DNA of 64,000 nt, taken from the NCBI GenBank assembly GCA_019055375.1, contig JAHQIW010007271.1, forward strand, positions 1-64,000, given 5' to 3'. Shown here piece by piece: positions 59,179 through 64,000 of the stretch (the first letter of the stretch is position 1; every line of letters begins with the position of its first letter). The translations under genes were made by a program, and so were the position numbers. Source of the stretch: Parelaphostrongylus tenuis. Lineage: Eukaryota; Nematoda; Chromadorea; Rhabditida; Metastrongylidae. A model generated the notes under the pieces. It did not search any database, was not told the origin of the DNA, and saw only the letters and a program-made list of their open reading frames with translations.

Positions 59179-60002
59179 CTGAAAGCAGAAGAATGTTTGT
59201 TAAGTAGATCCGAATAGTAATCATGACTGGTTTTCTCCATCACCTTTTTGAAAAGCTCCGAATGTTCCACGTGAGCGCCGAATACCAATCTACGCGGTGT
59301 TGAATATGGTGAAGTTCCTGTGAATTTTGCGATACTTTTCTCAGCCTTTGCAGCTTCTGCCATGAATGCTGCTCTCTTCTTATTAGGTAGTTCCATAAGT
59401 TTTAGCACCATAGCAATAAACACCAGATTTATTAACCAGAAGTAGCTAAAACTGCATGGTTTTGGTATCGTCCAATTGCATATTTTCTTACTAACATGCT
59501 TATAGACAACTTGTCTATACCTGCTTTTGAATGGAGCTGTCATGGGAGCAAATTCGCTTGCTACTCATGTACGAATGGCGCTTAGGGGAAAATGCTAGGG
59601 AGGCGGCGCGCAAGATTAATGCAGTTAGGGCGATGATGCAATTATAGAAAGGACCACTAGGAAGTCGAAGTTCACTGTTGGAGAAAATAGTCTAAAAGAC
59701 CAATCCCTAGTCCCGTGACAGAAAAAGCAATTAATTTTTTGCGCGCTGCTTCACGAGCATTTTGATCTGCTCGCCATTTGTGCATGATTAGCAAGCGAAT
59801 TTGTTCCCTCGACAGCTCCACCTCAAAGGAAATAGAGACAAGTTGTATGCGGAATGTTCACAAAAAATGCGCAATTTAGATAAAATTATGCAATTTTAAG
59901 TACTTTTGATTGATAAACTTGATGTTTAATGCTCTGGTGCAAAAACTTATGAAACCGCCTAATGTATTTTAAACTGCTAGCTATCATAGTAAAATATGGG
60001 AT
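59179..60002 (-). pseudogene. Host exon split by a mariner insertion
   Basis: A 3' splice site TTTTCAG precedes 60002 on the - strand, and the frame reads IPYFTMIASSLKY up to a TA-type target. After the mariner it resumes in the same frame as KKRAAFMAEAAKAEKSIAKF, ... TPRRLVFGAHVEHSELFKKV, ... HDYYSDLLNKHSSAF, ending at a strong donor (AG|GTGAGA, 59178). Removing the element and one target copy keeps the frame open across the junction. I do not recognise the protein, and no flanking exons were found. Either this gene is disrupted on this haplotype, or the exon was already a relic. Confidence 0.5.
59383..59964 (+). mobile_element. Internally deleted mariner (inserted in an exon)
   Basis: About 170-bp inverted ends: TTAGGTAGTTCCATAAGT at left, TTAGGCGGTTTCATAAGT as the reverse of the right. 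TA flanks the left; the right flank has decayed to TG. The interior keeps LLMYEWRLGENAREAARKIN, the mariner transposase N-terminus, then collapses. Same structure as 2379-2967. Confidence 0.85.
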
Positions 60003-60009
60003 CTGAAAA

Positions 60010-61267
60010 CTGAAAATCCTTGCTTATGAAATCGATACAGACTAACAAAGTAAAATGAATGAAATTAGACAGTCTGAATGAATTTAAAATATAGAGTTCA
60101 TTTAACAAATTGCGTTCCAAGAAGCGTTGATGACTTCGGTTTAGGAGGGTAAAGCAATCGGTATTGAAGGTGCGCTCCATTTTTGACTCCATTAGAGCAC
60201 GTAGAATCTGTTAAATGTATACGTAACCTAAACAATGAATAAAGGTGGTCTATCAATGCATAAAGTCAGTGCTACTACTTTATTAGGCAAATGTGATTTG
60301 CCTACTTGAGCTTTCTAAATCCATGAAAATCTCAATCATGCAGGCGACCATGTCTGTCTGGGAGAGAGCTTCCAATTACACTGTTACGAACCCCCCTTTT
60401 TTCAAATAATGTTTATGAAATTAATAGTCGTGCTGCAAGTAATCATCAAAATCGTACGAATCCCATGAAGAACATCAAACGTTATTGATAGACACGATTT
60501 TATAAGAAATAATGATCGTTCAAGAAAGCTTATAAAATACAACTTGCAATACGATTCATGAAAATTTGTGTTAACTCAGCAATGAAAATCAAATGTTGAT
60601 CTCTTGCCGGGGTTTAATGAAAGTCGGAATTTGAGATTCGTTTTCTTCTATGTCAGCTAATAGTAATCCGACTGCTGCAGAATGGATTGTCATGTAGGAG
60701 CAAGAAAAGTCGATCGACAGTTGCCCAAGGGCGGTCGTGTATCCTGAAGAACTGGCGAATCATGCCGGGTCACAGAATTCCTGTATTCAAGGTAACGCTG
60801 TGGATACTACTTCACCCGTTCAATGAACGACTCTACTCTATCGGTGCTAAATTTCTCGTTCCTGAAGGACTGGAGATTAGGCAAGGCCGGTGCTGGGTCA
60901 AACCAGAGTTTGGCCTTGTTGGGCCGTTGACGTGGTGAACAGGTTCACCATAACTGCCCTTACCTATTCTCATGCAACATAAAAATGAATACTTGAATTA
61001 TACTCCAACACAGTCTTCCTCATAGATTCCCTTACTGCTCACTTTATCGGATGTTTATTATAAACGTTGTGAATACCAAATTGTGTGAACATGCTCCTCA
61101 CTTTTGAACGATACTTGTGTTCTTTTTGAAGAAGGACCTTGAACAGGTTAGGTACTCTGACAATTGCGACAGTATACATAGATTCTATATTCACGTCACA
61201 TGCTCGTTGTTACTAAAGCAGCTGTGGATAAAAAGAAAAAATCGATTACTAAAAAATAGGAAAGAGG
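60010..61267. other. No recognised gene
   Basis: Short open frames near 60687-60938 and 61117-61410 (partly mariner) lack family features. Nothing identified. Confidence 0.35.
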
Positions 61268-61741
61268 TAAAAGGAAAAATTTTGATATCGTTCAATTACC
61301 ATTTTCTTACGAAAATTTTGGTGCACAGCTTGCCTATACTTGCTTCAAATTGGAGTTGTCTTGGGAACAGATTGCTTGCTACTCATGCTTCATGCACGAA
61401 TGGCGCGTAGGGGAAAATGTTAGTGAAACCGCGCGCAAGATTATTAAGGGAGCGTAGAGCGATGACACGGTTGCAGAAAGGACGCCTAGGAAGTGGTTTG
61501 TAAGGTTCAAAGCTGGAGAGAAAAGTCCGGAGGATCAGTCACGCTTGGGCCGTCCTCAGGAAGCTCCATTAATCTTGCACGCCGCTTAGTTAGCACTTTC
61601 CTCTACACTCTATCCGTGCATGAGTAGCAAGAATATTTGTTCCCAAGACAGCTCTATCTTGAAGCAAGTATAGGCAAGTTGTATACCAGAATGCGCAATT
61701 GAACGACTTAGCGTTTAGTGCCAAACTTATGAGCGACCTAA
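61268..61741 (+). mobile_element. Internally deleted mariner, left end truncated
   Basis: Inner inverted repeats (CTTGCCTATACTTGCTTCAA and, reversed, TTGAAGCAAGTATAGGCAAG), an EWRVGENVSETARKI transposase start and, uniquely among the three copies, a readable RKWFVRFKAGEKSPEDQSRL-GRP block, the end of the first DNA-binding region. The right tip CCTAA is followed by TA; the outer left tip is missing. Confidence 0.8.
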
Positions 61742-62499
61742 TAAAATATATCTTTAAGCTATCCTGTAGAATTTCATATGAGATTGTGATACCTTTTAAA
61801 AGAGACAATTTATTTTATACTGAGTTTTTCAAGTATTTAACAGTATATAATTGCACTAACATATAATGTACGTTGAGCAATCGATGAAAGACAAATGTTA
61901 ATTGAATTCTTGCAAGTGTGGCAGAATCGTACAAGTATTGACAATGACAGGATATATTTTCGATGTAGATGTTACAATGATATTCTTTGAAAATTGAGAA
62001 GTGATGAGAAGAAGAAGAAGAACAGAGGAAAAATGAGGCACATAAAGGTTCAGATTTCAACGTAATTTTATTCATAAATATTTAACAAATAAATATAAAT
62101 CTCATCATAGTAGTTCTAATGCCTGTTAGTGCCACAAAGTCCAAGTAACCGACCAATCGATCTGAAAACGTATGAGTGAATTCCTTCGAATATAATTTTT
62201 CTGCGGAACATATTGTTGATGAAGGTATAATTCTATTTATTTATCTACACTGCTTTCAATGAAAGATGTGCCACAAAAATCAGATGCCATTTCAGAGGAT
62301 TCGATAGTCTACAGGTTTTTTAGTAAACTGAGTAGAAATGTTTGGAAACTATCAAGGGATCCGAGAAAATCTATGTGGTCGACAAGCGACATGATTATTG
62401 ATTAGTGCTTCAATGGTTTCAATCACTTTACAAAAAGATTATGAACCGTCCCATTAGAAATTCGGAGTGATAAAATTACGGACTATCACCGAATCACAA

Positions 62500-62954
62500 T
62501 TAATGTGTAAATGAGAACCGTTTATTGCGTCGTGAACAAAATCCGGACTGACTTCCAGTACAACAACAACTCTGAATCGGTGCTGAGCAACAAGATTGTA
62601 CCTGAAAAAGGAGCATCTGCTGCAGCTGTTTGCTGGTGTTCAGCTAGAAAACCTAGTTCACAAATGCGACTATAGGTCATTCAATCACCTGAGCATTGCA
62701 ACACTGCTGTTGTGGTGGCGAACAACATGACTGAATGACTTGATTACAGCATAAAGAAGTCATCGGTTGACAGCACGCTGGAGACTGTAAGTAGGAAAAT
62801 CGTCCAGATGGTTACGTACTGACGATTATAGGTTTGAAGTTACACCCTCGACATCAGCTCACCTGACTCAAGCAGCAGGTCGGTTCACTTGTGCAGCTTG
62901 GTGCCTGCGGGATTGGTTGAGCACATCCCAACGAACACGTCGGAGAACAGGCAC
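62500..62954 (-). CDS. Cys-Cys/Gln-rich repeat protein, last three exons
   Basis: Three in-phase exons on the - strand: 62954-62863, 62784-62689 and 62601-62500, separated by 78- and 86-nt GT-AG introns. About 95 residues are seen, with CC pairs in Gln/Ser/Pro-rich context: ACSPTCSLGCAQ, SEPTCCLSQ; SPACCQPMTSLCCNQ, SCCSPPQQQCCNAQ; VQSCCSAPIQSCCCTGSQ and a basic SRRNKRFSFTH tail before the stop. Each exon encodes roughly one 30-34 residue repeat. Composition recalls nematode Cys/Gln-rich secreted proteins of the abu/pqn type, many of which line the pharyngeal cuticle, but the CC spacing is not a match I can confirm. The first exon starts in phase 1, so at least one upstream exon is missing; none was found up to 64000. 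Confidence 0.75.
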
Positions 62955-62959
62955 CTATA

Positions 62960-63475
62960 GTAATTTCAAACAACATGATAACATAACTGCCTTCCTTTTA
63001 TCGAATTTCAGAAAAACATTACAGTGTAGTATACGTTAGACAGTGATGAGTCTTTCACCTACATTTCTATCGCTTGAAAAATTGCACAGCTTAATATGTG
63101 TAGAACTAAAAGGAGACTACAAAACAAAGTTGACGATGTCAAAAACACTTTAGAAAGAATCATTGAGCGTCGAGCGGTTATAGTAATTTCTATGCACATT
63201 TGAACTAACTAAAACATGCTAGACAGTCAAAGCACTAGTTTAGTTGTTGTGTTACATCGTGATTTACCTTTGAACTTTCAATCTTATGCGTTTAAAAATG
63301 AATCCGTTCATTTCTTCATAAAACAGTCTTTTCAAGTAGAACCATGCCCATTTCTCAGCTGACTATCAGAGTGAATCGCATAAAGCTCAAATCTATAGAA
63401 TTGAGCAAAAAATTCTGGGAAAATTCTGAAAGTTTTGTTTTTATGAGCAAACTGACAACAAAAAACAATAAATAT
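62960..63475. other. No exon found upstream of the Cys-rich gene
   Basis: AT-rich; I looked for a - strand exon ending in phase 1 with a signal peptide and did not see one. Confidence 0.4.
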
Positions 63476-63479
63476 TCTC

Positions 63480-63960
63480 AAATTGTAGACCACCATGTCC
63501 ACGACTTTCTGCCATTCTTCTCCTTCTTCTTCTTGTGGGCAAAGTCAAATTGGTGCAACTTGTTGACCACGCCCGTAAGAGTTTCTGACAGTTTCTTTTA
63601 TATCGTAAATTAACAACAAAAGCAACCATAACTATTCTTCAAAATAGGGATACCAGTGTCAACGACTTTCTACCATTGTTCCTCGAAATTCTGAATCTGC
63701 TCAAAGTACCATTACGGTTCCTCTGAATCGTAAACTCCTGACGTGCTTCTTCAACTTCATTAAATTATGCAAATCGAAGGCGATGTAAAAAGTGTTACTT
63801 CGGTCTAATGAAGCTATAATCGTATGAAGCTCATGCAGATCCTGGCGAGGCTTCTTGTGGATAAAGTCAAATTGGTAAAACTTTTTGACAACGGTCTGCT
63901 GCGAGGCACCAACCTTTTCAACCTAATCACGAGTACTCAATGAACGCTTAGCATTCAAAG
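63480..63960 (-). pseudogene. Two mariner transposase remnants in tandem
   Basis: Right part, - strand: VEKVGASQQTVVKKFYQFDF then IHKKPRQDLHEL, the second helix-turn-helix of a mariner transposase, and a degraded C-terminal EEQW-KVVDTG (63640-63700). Left part (63480-63580): VVNKLHQFDFAHKK fused to EWQKVVDMV, the same two ends with the middle deleted. Neither has a catalytic region. Confidence 0.5.
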
Positions 63961-64000
63961 CGTTTATGTGTCCTTTTCACCCGAAACAGATGGCCGACCA

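Overview
This window is eukaryotic and almost certainly from a parasitic nematode, most likely a strongylid (hookworm-like) of clade V. The reasons are two nematode cuticle-collagen genes with short first introns, TTTCAG/TTTTAG 3' splice sites and a spliced-leader-type acceptor just before a start codon; nematode-style introns down to about 44 nt; a nematode-type protein tyrosine phosphatase; RTE and Penelope-like retroelements; and many tRNA-headed SINEs. No operons, bacterial ribosome-binding sites, rRNA or CRISPR are present. The gene content is sparse and most of the DNA is repeats.

Left third (1-28800): no convincing host gene. It holds RTE retrotransposon remnants, an internally deleted mariner, SINEs, a Penelope-like element with inverted ends and a GIY-YIG endonuclease remnant (14640-15637), and several short inverted-repeat elements whose two ends each carry a hammerhead-ribozyme-like module.

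Middle (28800-44700): two paralogous cuticle collagen genes face each other tail to tail, on the + strand (29308-32089) and the - strand (43830-39896). Exons 1-3 match in length (144/101/95 nt, after allowing for one inserted base), but intron sizes differ greatly because SINEs and hammerhead-bearing elements landed in different introns. Upstream of the - strand collagen, and divergent from it, is an unrecognised protein gene (44043-44685) that can only be read through if three homopolymer indels are assumed.

Right third (46000-64000): a possible seven-transmembrane receptor tail exon; a seven-exon tyrosine phosphatase-domain gene (52188-57744) whose WPD loop, pTyr loop, P-loop and Q-loop are all degenerate, so it is predicted to be a pseudophosphatase; a - strand exon split by a mariner insertion (59179-60002); and the 3' three exons of a Cys-Cys/Gln-rich repeat protein (62954-62500), one repeat per exon.

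The most striking theme is a set of unrelated-looking repeat families (Penelope-like ends, the GGCGCC foldback family and two others) that share one design: two divergent hammerhead-like modules at the ends of a short element, each with a palindromic helix III. Helix III including its closing pair is ACGU, ACACGUGU, ACACGCGUGU or ACAGGCGCCUGU. Coding frameshifts in the window fall in homopolymer runs, which points to assembly error rather than gene death.
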